Shown here in pieces: positions 53,700 to 64,000 of a stretch of DNA of 64,000 nucleotides. Within the stretch, counting starts at the first letter, position 1, and each line of letters opens with the position of its first letter. The position numbers were made by a program, and so were the translations under genes. The DNA comes from JABWBD01 sp040768665 (GTDB taxonomy: Bacteria; Planctomycetota; Planctomycetia; Pirellulales; Thermoguttaceae): positions 1 to 64,000 of the forward strand of contig JAXGMN010000047.1 in NCBI GenBank assembly GCA_040768665.1, read 5' to 3'. Under the pieces are notes generated by a model, which worked only from the letters and a program-made list of their open reading frames with translations, made no database searches and had not been told where the DNA came from.

Positions 53700-54693
53700 G
53701 TACCTGGCCGCCGGTTATACCGAGGACGAAACCGCCGAGTTTGACCGCCCCGACACCATCGATGCCATCGAAAATGCCCTGCGGACGCTGGGGCATGCTA
53801 CCGACCGGATCGGACACGTCCGCCGGCTCGTCGAGCGCCTGGGGCGAGGCGACCGCTGGGATCTCGTCTTCAACATTGCCGAAGGGATGCACGGCTTGGG
53901 CCGCGAGGCCCAGGTTCCCGCCGTTCTCGACGCCTACGAGATTCCTTACACGTTCTCCGATCCGTTGGTCATGTCGCTTTGCCTGCACAAGGGGCTGACG
54001 AAGCTGGTCATCCGCGATGCCGGGATCCCGACGCCCGACTTCAATGTTGTCCAGCGGCCGGATGAGGCCGACGCGATCAACCTGCCCCTGCCGCTTTTTG
54101 CCAAACCGGTGGCCGAGGGAACCGGCAAGGGAGTCCGCCCCAGTTCCAAGATCGCCGACCGGCGGTTGCTCGGCCGTGTCTGCCGGGACTTGCTCCGCGA
54201 GTACCGCCAGCCGGTACTCGTGGAAACCTTCCTCCCGGGCCGCGAGTTCACCGTCGGCATCACCGGCACCGGAGCCGGGGCAAAGGTGCTCGGAACGCTC
54301 GAAATCGTCTTGCGGCAGGGCGCCGAACAAGATGTCTACTCTTACGTCAACAAGGAGCGCTGCGAGGAACTGGTCGAATATCGGCCCGTCTCCGCCAACA
54401 CGGACGAGGAGGTTTGCCGCGCCGAGGCGATATCGCTCGACGCTTGGAGGGCGCTGGGCTGCCGCGATGCCGGCCGGATCGATCTACGGTCGGATTCGAC
54501 CGGTTCTCCCCATTTCCTCGAGGTCAACCCCTTGGCCGGTCTGCACCCGGAGCACTCCGATCTGCCGATGATCGCCACGGCGGTCGGCCTGCCGTACATC
54601 GACCTGATCGAGCGGATTGTCCGCTCGGCAACCGGGCGAGTCCGCCGCGGCGATCCGGGGTGCGACGTGCCTGCTACCGCGGAGCGATCCTGA
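53665..54693 (+). CDS. ATP-grasp enzyme, D-alanine--D-alanine ligase-like (first of pair)
   Basis: A 342-residue protein with D-Ala-D-Ala ligase-like organisation: an N-terminal domain ending in LVFNIAEGMHG, then the ATP-grasp fold with LFAKPVAEGTGKGV, LVETFLPGREFTVGI and the metal-site HFLEVNPLAGLHPEHSD. Such enzymes ligate a carboxylate to an amine using ATP. The cell-wall ligase Ddl is one relative, but the operon with KamA and a second copy suggests a different substrate. The start MLIGLTYDLRAEY at 53665 overlaps the YkgJ gene; the stop overlaps the next ATG by one base (TGATG). Confidence 0.83.
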   Translation: MLIGLTYDLRAEYLAAGYTEDETAEFDRPDTIDAIENALRTLGHATDRIGHVRRLVERLGRGDRWDLVFNIAEGMHGLGREAQVPAVLDAYEIPYTFSDPLVMSLCLHKGLTKLVIRDAGIPTPDFNVVQRPDEADAINLPLPLFAKPVAEGTGKGVRPSSKIADRRLLGRVCRDLLREYRQPVLVETFLPGREFTVGITGTGAGAKVLGTLEIVLRQGAEQDVYSYVNKERCEELVEYRPVSANTDEEVCRAEAISLDAWRALGCRDAGRIDLRSDSTGSPHFLEVNPLAGLHPEHSDLPMIATAVGLPYIDLIERIVRSATGRVRRGDPGCDVPATAERS

Positions 54694-55775
54694 TGCAGGT
54701 CGGAGTGCTGCACAACGCGGTCGCCCCGGATGCACCCAGTGCGGAGCAGGATGTGCTCATCCAGGTCCAGGCCGTCTGCCGGGCCCTTCGCGCGCTGGGC
54801 CACCACCCGGTGCCGTTTCCCTGCACGCTTGATCTGGAGGATGCCCGCCGGCGGCTGACGGCCGCCAATCCGGAAATCGTCTTCAACCTGGTCGAGGCCC
54901 TCGGGGGATCCGATTGGCTGAGCTTCCTGGCCACCGGTCTGCTCGACGCGTTGGGGCTCCCTTACACCGGTTCCCCGACGCCCGCGATGATGATCTCCAC
55001 GCACAAGCTCCTCACAAAGCAGCGGCTATGCCAGGCCGGCCTTCCGACGCCCGCCTGGATCATCGCACCGGTTCCGTCGCGTCAACCTGCCACGTACCAA
55101 TCGCCCGCGTGTACCGCAAAACCTCGCCCCGCCGAGAGGTCGGCTCATGCGCCACCATTGTGCTCAGCCTTCCGGCCCGAGGCATCGTATATCGTCAAGG
55201 CCGTGGCGGAGCATGCCTCTTTCGGGCTCGACGAACATTCGCTCATCGACCCGGCCGACGAGTCGGACTTGCTCGCCCGTCTTCGGCGGACCACGGCGGA
55301 ACTCAAGCGAGAGTGTTTTGCCGAGGAGTACATCGACGGCCGTGAGTTCAACCTGTCGGTGCTCGCCGGCCCCGACGGACCGGAGGTCCTCCCGCCCGCG
55401 GAAATCGATTTTTCCGCGTTCCCGGCCGGCAAGCCGCGGATCGTCGGTGAGCGGGCGAAATGGGAGGAGGAGTCGTTCGAGTATACGAACACTCCGCGCC
55501 GGTTCCGCTTTGCCGGGTCGGAGCGGCCGCTCTTGGATCGGTTGCAGGCCCTTGCCCGGCAGTGCTGGTTCGCCTTCGGGCTCGACGGTTACGCGCGGGT
55601 CGATTTTCGAGTGGACCCCTCCGGAGAGCCGTGGATCCTGGAGGTGAACGCCAACCCGTGCCTCTCACCCGACGCCGGCTTCGCCGCCGCGCTGGAACGG
55701 GCCTCGATCTCGTTCGAATCGGCCGTTTCGAGGATCCTCGATGCAGCGTCGGGAAGAAGCCGTTCGACTATTTGA
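54693..55775 (+). CDS. ATP-grasp enzyme, D-alanine--D-alanine ligase-like (second of pair)
   Basis: A 360-residue paralogue of the preceding enzyme: EIVFNLVEALGG at the end of the N-terminal domain, SYIVKAVAEHASFGLD for ATP binding, CFAEEYIDGREFNLSV and the metal-site WILEVNANPCLSPDAG. Between WIIAPV and SYIVKAV there is a Pro/Ala-rich insertion of about 40 residues that is not in its neighbour. ATG at 54693 overlaps the previous stop by one base. Two ATP-grasp ligases in tandem could build a short peptide or amide from the KamA product; this is inference. It is the last gene of the operon; a tRNA follows on the opposite strand. Confidence 0.83.
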   Translation: MQVGVLHNAVAPDAPSAEQDVLIQVQAVCRALRALGHHPVPFPCTLDLEDARRRLTAANPEIVFNLVEALGGSDWLSFLATGLLDALGLPYTGSPTPAMMISTHKLLTKQRLCQAGLPTPAWIIAPVPSRQPATYQSPACTAKPRPAERSAHAPPLCSAFRPEASYIVKAVAEHASFGLDEHSLIDPADESDLLARLRRTTAELKRECFAEEYIDGREFNLSVLAGPDGPEVLPPAEIDFSAFPAGKPRIVGERAKWEEESFEYTNTPRRFRFAGSERPLLDRLQALARQCWFAFGLDGYARVDFRVDPSGEPWILEVNANPCLSPDAGFAAALERASISFESAVSRILDAASGRSRSTI

Positions 55776-55897
55776 CCTTGCTTATTCCAGCATCAGGTTC
55801 CGGCTGGAGCCGTCGGCGGAAATGACTCAAACCCTTGTTTCACAAGGCTTTGCGATGTGCCGGCGCATGAAAAAGCTCGCCAAAGCGAGCTTCAGAG

Positions 55898-55972
<75 letters not shown>

Positions 55973-56152
55973 CGTCTCCAAAACCATTGACTAGCAAAGG
56001 GTTTCGGAGCAGGCTATACGGCCCTGTCAATAAATTCGACCACGCGCAGCACACCTCGCGGCCTGTGAGAGCCGTGCTTGTCGAGATCGAGTTCGCCATG
56101 GTCGCGTACCGCATGCCCTAATCATACTCCATCGAGCATAGGGCGCAAAGGG

Positions 56153-56440
56153 ATGGGAAAACGGAAGCGGGGCCGGAAGAAAGGAAGCCGTAACAAAGGG
56201 TACTTTTTACGGCCCAATCGCGGGTGGTTTCTCCGCGACACCAACGGCAAGTTCGTTCCGCTCTGCTACGAGGATGGCCAACGGATTCGCCAGCAGCAGG
56301 AGAATCCCCAGGTTCTTCGAGAAGCCTACCAGCGATACCACGCCAGCCAAAAGGAGGTGAAGCAGCAAGTCGACGGAACCGGGCCAAACCCGGTCACGGT
56401 CCAGGAAGTCGTTCAGGAGCCGAAGCCCGACAAGCCTAAA
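56153..56440 (+). pseudogene. N-terminal fragment of a tyrosine-integrase-like protein
   Basis: An open frame from MGKRKRGRKKGSRNKGYFLR with the segment GWFLRDTNGKFVPL followed by ALREAYQRYH-like helical sequence resembles the N-terminal arm-binding region of planctomycete phage-type integrases. No catalytic R-H-R-Y domain follows: the frame runs straight into the reverse of tRNA-Ala and stops at 56578. It lies between two tRNA genes, a typical place for integrated elements. The assignment rests on a short pattern and is uncertain; a small basic nucleic-acid-binding protein is the alternative. Confidence 0.35.
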
Positions 56441-56469
56441 CTCCTTGATTCGAAAAGGTTTACATCAAG

Positions 56470-56542
56470 TGGAGCGGAGGAGAGTCGAACTCCCGACCTC
56501 TGCATTGCGAACGCAGCGCTCTCCCAACTGAGCTACCGCCCC
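56470..56542 (-). tRNA. tRNA-Ala (CGC)
   Basis: A 73-base cloverleaf on the minus strand: acceptor GGGGCGG / CCGCTCC, D stem GCTC / GAGC, anticodon arm CTGCG-TTCGCAA-TGCAG with anticodon CGC, T arm GGGAG-TTCGACT-CTCCT with a wobble. CCA is not encoded. Confidence 0.94.
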
Positions 56543-56687
56543 AGAGTGGTCTTCAATAACTTTTCTCTCGCAGGTTAGACCCGCGCATCAGATCGGCACG
56601 GCCAAGGCGGTTATCGTACAATTCCAGCCAGTTTCCATCAATCCCCCTCCTGTGGCGAAGGCCAGGTTCGTGAGAGATTGAACGACC

Positions 56688-57688
56688 ATGGTGATTCTTC
56701 TGATCAGTGTTTTCGGGGCGCTGCCAGTCGGCCGCGGATCGGCGCCATCTGGCAACGCTTCAAGGCCGATATTGAACGGCCGATTGCGGCCATTCTCAAC
56801 ACGGCGGCCCACACGATCGGCGCTTCGGTGGCCGGCGCCCAGTTCGACCAATTGTTCGGCGACGAGTGGATTTGGGCATTTTCGCTGATTTTCACGTTTC
56901 TCATGCTGCGGTTCACCGAGATCCTGCCCAGGGGCGCCGGGGTGCGTTACAATCGCCGGGTTGCCGTCCGGATGGCCCAGCCGTTGACGCTTTTGGTGCA
57001 AGTGATGCGGCCCGTTGTGATATTCGTCCACGGCGTGAACCGGCTGTTCCGCTGGAGAAGATCCGAGGCCGAGGCGGCGCCCGCTACCATGGAGAGGATC
57101 ACCGCCCTGGTCGGCCCGGCTCGGCTGTCGAAAGAGATCAGCACCGACCAGGAGCGGATAATCAAACGGGGAATGCGGCTCTCGCAGCTCAGAGTCCGCG
57201 ACATAATGCGCCCGCGCGTGGAGATCGACGCCCTGGATATCGATACGCCTTCCGACGAGGTCGTGGGCGCGGCCGCCATGTCGGGCTTCGCTCGCGTGCC
57301 GATTCATGAGGGCAACATGGACAACATCATCGGCTTCATCTACAACAAGGACATCCTGCGGCAACTGCACCTGGGCTGGACGATTGAACTGCGAAAGATG
57401 CTGCACCCGGTGGTGCTGGTTCCCGAGACGCTGCGGCTCGATCAGTTGCTGGAGCTTCTCCGCAAAAAGCGGACCCAAATGGCGATCGTGCTGGACGAAT
57501 ACGGCGGCACGGAGGGGCTGGTGACGGTGGAAGATGTCCGGAGGAACTCGTGGGGGAAATCCACGACGAACACCGGGACCAGCAACCGGAGATCGTGCGG
57601 GCCGACGATGGGAGTTGGCTTGTCGACGGCACGGTGCATCTGGGTGACTTGCTGGAGATGGCCGGCCAAAGGGGTCAGAAAGGAAACC
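56688..57688 (+). pseudogene. truncated CNNM/HlyC-CorC family protein
   Basis: Recognisable parts of a hemolysin-family (CNNM) membrane protein: LNTAAHTIGASVAGAQFDQLFG, FSLIFTFLMLRFTEILP and later the CBS pair region RVRDIMRPRVEIDALD, VPIHEGNMDNIIGFIYNKDIL, MAIVLDEYGGTEGLVTVEDV. The first membrane helix region is largely missing, a frameshift at about 57545 separates the EIHDEHRDQQPEI segment, and the C-terminal CorC_HlyC domain stops after HLGDLLEMAG. It is thus damaged at both ends. The large open frame that runs from here into the next gene is a chance fusion. Confidence 0.65.
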
Positions 57689-59293
57689 ATGACCCGATTT
57701 GCAGTGGCGATCAGCTTTGTTGCCGTTCCCTTGGCGATCACCTCGCTCGCCGCCGACCCGGTCGTCCAAGAAGGCTGGAACTGGTCGCTGCCAGCCGGCG
57801 TCGAGCCGGTCGAATACTCCGGCTACGTCACCTGGAGCGGCCGGCGATTCGATCCGGCGATCACCGTCCGGGGCGTGATGGCGTCGTGGAAGCGGCTCAA
57901 TCCGGCTCCCGGAGACTACGATTGGGACTGGCTCCGCGGCGGGGGCATCGACTTCATGAACTCGCTGATGGACGCTCCCGCCTGGGGCTCTCATATCGAC
58001 AAACAAGGCTATTTGATCATCGACGATGATCAGCCGACCATCCGCGAAGGCCGCTTCCGTGGCGACGAGAACGAGGAGTACGGCAAGTATTGGGAGTGGC
58101 GGTTCGGACCGGTGGAGGGCTACGATTACCGGCACCGGATCTCCGTGCTTCGCGGGCTGCAGATGCGTCAGAATTTTCAGTTCGTATCGCAGGCGACGCT
58201 GGAGCTGAATCCTGAACTGAACGAGTATGCCCGAATCGTCCAGGGCTACCGCCGCGAGAATTCGCCCGATGCCTGGGCCTACCTGCGCCAGCTCGACCGC
58301 CGCGAGATGCCGATCAAGAACATCGAGCGATGGCTCATCCAACGCGATGCGCCGGGCAGCCGGAGCGTGGCGGCCGAGCCGGTCGATCGGTTTCCCTTGC
58401 CGTCGGAGAGACACGCCAACGCGACGAGCGTTCGCGATTTCGACGGCCGTCGCACGGACGTCCAGCACGGCCAGGACGGCCTGCTTTTCGCGCTGGACCG
58501 CGTTTTCTGGGACAAGCCGCAACCGGCTGTAATCAAAGTCACCTACACCGACCGCGCCCCCGCCCGCTGGCACGTCCGGTACACCGATGCCGACCGAACC
58601 ATCCGGCATACGGCATCCGTCGAAAACACGGGCGATGGTCGCCGCAAAACGGCGACCTTCGAGATTCCTTCCCTGTCGGCCGCGGGGCTCTTCCCTCGCG
58701 ATGCTGCGTTTCTCGCCTGGCGCGACGAGTTGCCTGGCGCCACAGGCAATCTCGTTGCGGACCATGATTTTCGCGGCGGTGGCGCCAAGTGGCATCTGCC
58801 GGCTGAATACCAAATCGTTGGCGACCCCGAGCGTGCGGGCGGAAAGCTCGTCGAGTTCACCTTCCGACCCGGCAACAACGACACAGTCCATATGGATCAA
58901 CTTGTCCCGGTGAAGCAGACGACTGCCTATCGTCTGACGGCGTCGATCCGGAACGACGGCTCGCGGCTGAAGCCGGGGGTTCGTATGGCCGGGATGGACT
59001 GGTCGACGCTCGTTTATCTGGAATCCGAGAAACAGGGTCAGTGGGAGACGCTTTCGGACGTCTTCACCGCCCCGGCGGACGGAACCGTCCGGCTCCAGCT
59101 CTTCGGACAGGGCCGGCACTACGCTCCTGCAAATCAGAGCGGCGCAGCCCGATTTCGGGACATTTCCGTCGTGCCTGTGCCGCGTTCGGAGCTGGCCGGC
59201 GATTGGAAGATGGATTTCCGCATTGTCACCGAGGGGCTTGGCGACGTAACCGTAACGATGGTGCGAGTGGTGAAGGACGGCGAGTTGCGTTGA
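57689..59293 (+). CDS. exported protein with GH42/GH35-like N-terminal segment
   Basis: A 534-residue protein with a signal peptide (MTRFAVAISFVAVPLAITSLA). GVMASWKRLNPAPGDYDWDWLRGGG resembles the start of GH42-type barrels, where a strand is followed by P-A-P-G-x-Y-D-W, but the rest of the barrel is not clear. The C-terminal 150 residues (HLPAEYQIVGD...RLQLFGQG) look like a beta-sandwich carbohydrate-binding module. The protein may be a truncated or divergent glycosidase. ATG at 57689 follows AAAGGAAA; the upstream open frame belongs to the damaged CNNM gene. Confidence 0.6.
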   Translation: MTRFAVAISFVAVPLAITSLAADPVVQEGWNWSLPAGVEPVEYSGYVTWSGRRFDPAITVRGVMASWKRLNPAPGDYDWDWLRGGGIDFMNSLMDAPAWGSHIDKQGYLIIDDDQPTIREGRFRGDENEEYGKYWEWRFGPVEGYDYRHRISVLRGLQMRQNFQFVSQATLELNPELNEYARIVQGYRRENSPDAWAYLRQLDRREMPIKNIERWLIQRDAPGSRSVAAEPVDRFPLPSERHANATSVRDFDGRRTDVQHGQDGLLFALDRVFWDKPQPAVIKVTYTDRAPARWHVRYTDADRTIRHTASVENTGDGRRKTATFEIPSLSAAGLFPRDAAFLAWRDELPGATGNLVADHDFRGGGAKWHLPAEYQIVGDPERAGGKLVEFTFRPGNNDTVHMDQLVPVKQTTAYRLTASIRNDGSRLKPGVRMAGMDWSTLVYLESEKQGQWETLSDVFTAPADGTVRLQLFGQGRHYAPANQSGAARFRDISVVPVPRSELAGDWKMDFRIVTEGLGDVTVTMVRVVKDGELR

Positions 59294-59393
59294 CGGCGAC
59301 TTGAATGGGCCGACCGCCCGATGGGCTTTCCGGTCGGCACCACCACTGTCCGGCCGGCGTAATCGAGCCATTGCCATGCGAAGGAGTGGTCTT

Positions 59394-62060
59394 ATGAAAA
59401 TCGTGATGATGCTTTCGGCCGCGACTTTTGTTCTCGCCCTTTCGGCCAACGGCGCGGCGGAAAACGCCTCGAAGGCAGCCGGTTCGCCGCAAAAAGACTG
59501 GCCCCAGCTCGAAGAGATCGTCCTCGTTTTCAAGACGCACTTCGACATCGGCTACACCGACATGGCCGCTGCGGTGGTCCAGCGCTATCGGACCACGATG
59601 ATCGACAGCGCGCTGGAGGTAGTGGACGACAGCCGCAGCCTGCCCAAGGAGCACCAGTTCGCGTGGACAATTCCCGGATGGCCGATGGCAAAAATCCTCG
59701 AGGACTGGGAAGGCCAGACGGCCGAGCGGAAGCAACGAGTCATGGACGCGTTCCGCAATGGGCGATTCGTCGTCCATGGACTGCCGTTTACCACGCATAC
59801 GGAGACGCTTTCGGAAGAAGATCTCGTTCGGGGATTGTCGTATTCGACGGAGCTCTGCCGCGCAGCCGGCCTGCCGCTGCCGCGCGACGCGAAAATGACG
59901 GACGTCCCCTGCCATAGCTGGATCATGCCGACCCTGCTCGCCCACGCGGGCATCGAATTTCTGCACGTCGGCACCAACAGCGGTTCGAGCGACCCGCGGC
60001 TTCCGCTGCTGCATTTCCGGGAAGGCCCGGATGGCTCCCGTGTGCTGACCATGCACGTCAACGGGTACGGAACCGGCTACCTGCCGCCGGAAGACTGGCC
60101 GTACAAGACCTGGCTCGGCCTGATCCACACGGGCGACAACCACGGCCCGCCGCGACCGGAGGAGGTCCGCCGTCTGTTGAGGGAAATCGGTGAGCGGCTG
60201 CCGGGAGTCAAGGTGCGCATCGGCCGGTTGTCCGATTTCGCCGATGCCATCCGCCAAAAGGAAAAACCGGGCGAAATTCCCGTCGTCCGCGGAGATACGC
60301 CGGACACCTGGATCCATGGGCCCATGTGCGATCCTCAGGGGCGGATTGCCGCGCGACGAACGCAGGCCAATCTCCCCGCCGCCCAGTTGCTCTCGGCGAT
60401 GCTCGAAGCATGGGGCGTCGGCTCGCGCGATCCTGACGGGCCGGAAGCTCCCCGGCAGTCGGTGGCCGAGGCTTACGAGCAGAGCCTCCTGTACGGCGAG
60501 CATACGTGGGGCGCTTCGCTGGGCTGGGTGGGGCATGCGCTGCCCTGGGGCCCGGAGTGGCTGAAGCATCTGGACGAGCGGCACGCCCGCATGGTCGCCT
60601 CGTGGGACGAGCACAGGGCGTATGCGCATAATGCCTTTGAGATCAGCCGCTCATTGCTCGACGCCCAACTCGAGCGTCTCTCGCGATCGGTCGCCGGCGA
60701 GAACCCTCGAGCAGCCGTCTTCAACCCTTTGCCGTGGAAACGGAGTGGACTGGCACGAATCGACGGAGAAATCTGCTCGATCGACGACGTGCCGGCGCTC
60801 GGCTATCGCACGATCGTCGCCGGGGCGTCGAACCGGCAGGAAACGACGCGCTGCCTCCCGCAGCAGGAGTGCAAGGGGGAGGGCGTACTGGAGAACGCAT
60901 TCTTCCGCGTCGTCTACGACCGGGCCATCGGAAGCATCACGTCGATCGTGGACAAGAAATCGCGCCGCCAACTTGTCCGGCCGGATTCAAAGGGGTTCGG
61001 CAGTTTTCTTTACGAGCGATTCAGCGCCGAACAGTGCGATCAATTCATGTGCGACTACAATCTGGTTTTTCCCAAATGGGTCACCACCCAGTTCACCAAG
61101 CCGGATCTGCCTCGCGACGTTCCGTATCGTGCAACGCGGCCAACTTCCGTTGCCCATATCATCGAACGAGAGCATCCCGATTACCGCGCCGCTGAATTCG
61201 TTTACGAGAACGACCCCGGTCTGCCATGCCGGAAGCTCCAATGGGAGATTCGGCTCTTCACAACGACGCCCGCCATCGATATCGCACTGGCAATCGACGG
61301 CAAGCGTCCGGATTCCTGGCCGGAGGCGGGCTGGATGGCCCTTCCGCTGAACATCGATCGGCCGAACTTCCGCCTGAGCCGGTTGGGCGGCATCGTCGAC
61401 CCGGCCCAAGACATTATCCCCGGCAGCAATCGACATCTACTTTGGCTTCACCATGGCATGGCCGTTTTCGGCGATGACGACTACGGCGTCGGAATCTGCC
61501 CGATCGACGCGCCCGCCGTCAGCCTGGGCGAACCGGGCTGCTGGCGTTTCTCCTGGGATTATATCCCCAAAGAAGCCGATGTTTTCGTCAACCTCTTCAA
61601 CAACCAGTGGACGACGAACTTCAGGCTCTGGAACGAGGGCGCGTGGCGTCAGACCGTTCGCCTTTGGACCTTCGACCGCTACGATCCGGAGTCTTCGCTG
61701 ATCCGGCCGGCCCTGGAAACGCGATTTCCCATGATCGCCGTCTCCGTGCCCGGAGGGAAAGGAGGTGGGGCCTTGCCGCTTGCCAAGAAAGGACTCGAAG
61801 TCTCCTCGCAGAACGTTCTCGTCACCTCCTTCGGCATCGATCCCCAAACACGGAAATGGATGCTCAGGCTTTGGGAGCAGGCTGGAAAAGACGGCCCGTG
61901 CACCGTCGCTTTTCCCGAGGGCCTTACCGTCCGTACCGTGCAGCGATGTGATCTCCGCGGCCATCCAATCGGCGAGCGACTTCCCGTGGAAGACGGCCGT
62001 CTGCAAATCAACGTCGGCCGCTACGCACCTTCGAACTTCGAGCTGACACCGGAACGATAG
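59394..62060 (+). CDS. DUF5054 protein, GH38-like alpha-mannosidase relative, exported
   Basis: An 888-residue protein with a signal peptide (MLSAATFVLALSANGAAE). VFKTHFDIGYTDMAA is the GH38-type metal-site strand (H-x-D), followed by MTDVPCHSWIMPTLLAHAGIEFLHVG and a later region with LTMHVNGYGTGYLPP. The C-terminal 400 residues are beta-rich like GH38 C-terminal domains. DUF5054 proteins are thought to be glycosidases, but the substrate is unknown. ATG at 59394 is supported by AAGGAG 8 bases upstream. 100 bases after the preceding exported gene in the same direction. Confidence 0.8.
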   Translation: MKIVMMLSAATFVLALSANGAAENASKAAGSPQKDWPQLEEIVLVFKTHFDIGYTDMAAAVVQRYRTTMIDSALEVVDDSRSLPKEHQFAWTIPGWPMAKILEDWEGQTAERKQRVMDAFRNGRFVVHGLPFTTHTETLSEEDLVRGLSYSTELCRAAGLPLPRDAKMTDVPCHSWIMPTLLAHAGIEFLHVGTNSGSSDPRLPLLHFREGPDGSRVLTMHVNGYGTGYLPPEDWPYKTWLGLIHTGDNHGPPRPEEVRRLLREIGERLPGVKVRIGRLSDFADAIRQKEKPGEIPVVRGDTPDTWIHGPMCDPQGRIAARRTQANLPAAQLLSAMLEAWGVGSRDPDGPEAPRQSVAEAYEQSLLYGEHTWGASLGWVGHALPWGPEWLKHLDERHARMVASWDEHRAYAHNAFEISRSLLDAQLERLSRSVAGENPRAAVFNPLPWKRSGLARIDGEICSIDDVPALGYRTIVAGASNRQETTRCLPQQECKGEGVLENAFFRVVYDRAIGSITSIVDKKSRRQLVRPDSKGFGSFLYERFSAEQCDQFMCDYNLVFPKWVTTQFTKPDLPRDVPYRATRPTSVAHIIEREHPDYRAAEFVYENDPGLPCRKLQWEIRLFTTTPAIDIALAIDGKRPDSWPEAGWMALPLNIDRPNFRLSRLGGIVDPAQDIIPGSNRHLLWLHHGMAVFGDDDYGVGICPIDAPAVSLGEPGCWRFSWDYIPKEADVFVNLFNNQWTTNFRLWNEGAWRQTVRLWTFDRYDPESSLIRPALETRFPMIAVSVPGGKGGGALPLAKKGLEVSSQNVLVTSFGIDPQTRKWMLRLWEQAGKDGPCTVAFPEGLTVRTVQRCDLRGHPIGERLPVEDGRLQINVGRYAPSNFELTPER

Positions 62061-62373
62061 ACAGATCGGTTTGCCCCCGGCGTGGCTTGGCAGGTGCGTC
62101 GGGCGGCTTTTCTGTGCGCAGCCCCTCTGTCTTGGGCGGTCAGGTCGCGAGTCGTAGGGTGGCGGCATCGCTTGCCAGGCTGGCAGCAGAATCGCTCTGC
62201 TGGGCCCCAGTCAGGAGCTTTCCAATGAGGCTCTGCTGGATAACCGCCGGGTTGCTGGCCAGCGGGGGATCGGCGGGACGGACAGGTTAAGAGATCGCGA
62301 CATCAGTTGGCAACGAACAGCGCAGAAAAGAAGCGCCCCTAGCCCAATCACTTAGGCCAGGGACGCTCTGCGG
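62061..62373. other. 313-base convergent intergenic region
   Basis: Between the ends of the DUF5054 and TROVE genes. It holds a terminator hairpin at 62332-62367; nothing else is recognised. A CGGCATCGCTTGCCAGG stretch is only a weak hairpin. Confidence 0.6.
62332..62367 (-). terminator. rho-independent terminator of the TROVE gene
   Basis: On the minus strand the arm AGCGTCCCTGGCC pairs with GGCTAGGGGCGCT (one or two mismatches), followed by TCTTTTCT. It begins 7 bases after the stop codon. Confidence 0.78.
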
Positions 62374-63999
<1,626 letters not shown>

Positions 64000-64000
64000 A

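Noticed and set aside
56678..59293. Single 871-residue fusion of a CNNM protein and an exported protein
   Set aside because: The second half has its own ribosome site and signal peptide at 57689; the CNNM part shifts frame near 57545. The fusion is a chance run-on.

Overview
The window looks like a chromosomal segment of a planctomycete, probably near Pirellulales. The evidence is the mix of secreted or Tat-exported carbohydrate and sulfate-ester enzymes, two Gfo/Idh/MocA oxidoreductases, DUF1549/DUF1553, DUF6807 and DUF5054 proteins, a cytochrome b/c fusion, and a very Cys-rich exported protein. G+C is high and palindromic repeats are abundant. Taxonomy is inferred from gene families only; no rRNA is present.

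Layout. 1-8188: carbohydrate metabolism (Gfo/Idh oxidoreductase, GH36-like alpha-galactosidase, frameshifted DUF6807 gene, a secreted TIM-barrel-like protein) plus a GxxExxY nuclease-like gene between two copies of a palindrome. 8185-32393 (all minus strand unless stated): a type 2 BREX phage-defence locus in the order pglW, pglX, pglY, pglZ, brxD, brxHI. It is interrupted in two ways. A three-gene plus-strand operon (19813-22069: TIGR04255-like protein, unknown helical protein, PIN-domain nuclease) lies between a 3' remnant of one pglX and a second, heavily frameshifted pglX. Three arrays of REP-like palindromes (11.7-12.9, 26.1-27.0 and 27.7-28.2 kb) fill the gaps between BREX genes, and a REP-associated tyrosine transposase (RAYT-like) sits between two of them. 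33050-40763: sulfatase, second Gfo/Idh oxidoreductase, frameshifted pre-peptidase/PPC-type exported protein and a DUF1549/DUF1553 protein, separated by nested palindromes. 41407-51007: Cys-rich exported protein, hemE (one frameshift), zinc-ribbon membrane protein, cytochrome b/c plus Rieske pair, DHH phosphoesterase, GH29 fucosidase, MFS transporter. 51772-55775: an overlapping KamA / YkgJ / ATP-grasp / ATP-grasp operon. 55898-57688: tRNA-Arg, an integrase-like N-terminal fragment, tRNA-Ala, and a truncated CNNM/HlyC gene. 57689-end: two exported glycoside-hydrolase-like proteins and, at the edge, a TROVE/Ro60-like protein.

How it fits together. BREX-2 genes would act as a unit: PglW kinase, PglX methyltransferase, PglY ATPase, PglZ phosphatase-fold protein, BrxD ATPase and an Lhr-like helicase. 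The obvious damage is in pglX, so host modification may be lost unless some indels are assembly errors. Single frameshifts in hemE and elsewhere show that such errors, or real decay, occur in this sequence. The PIN operon has its own plausible promoter and looks like a separate module that replaced part of the original pglX. It is the best candidate here for an undescribed defence-type system. The second strong signal is the RAYT, whose start and stop codons lie inside the same palindrome family that makes up the arrays.
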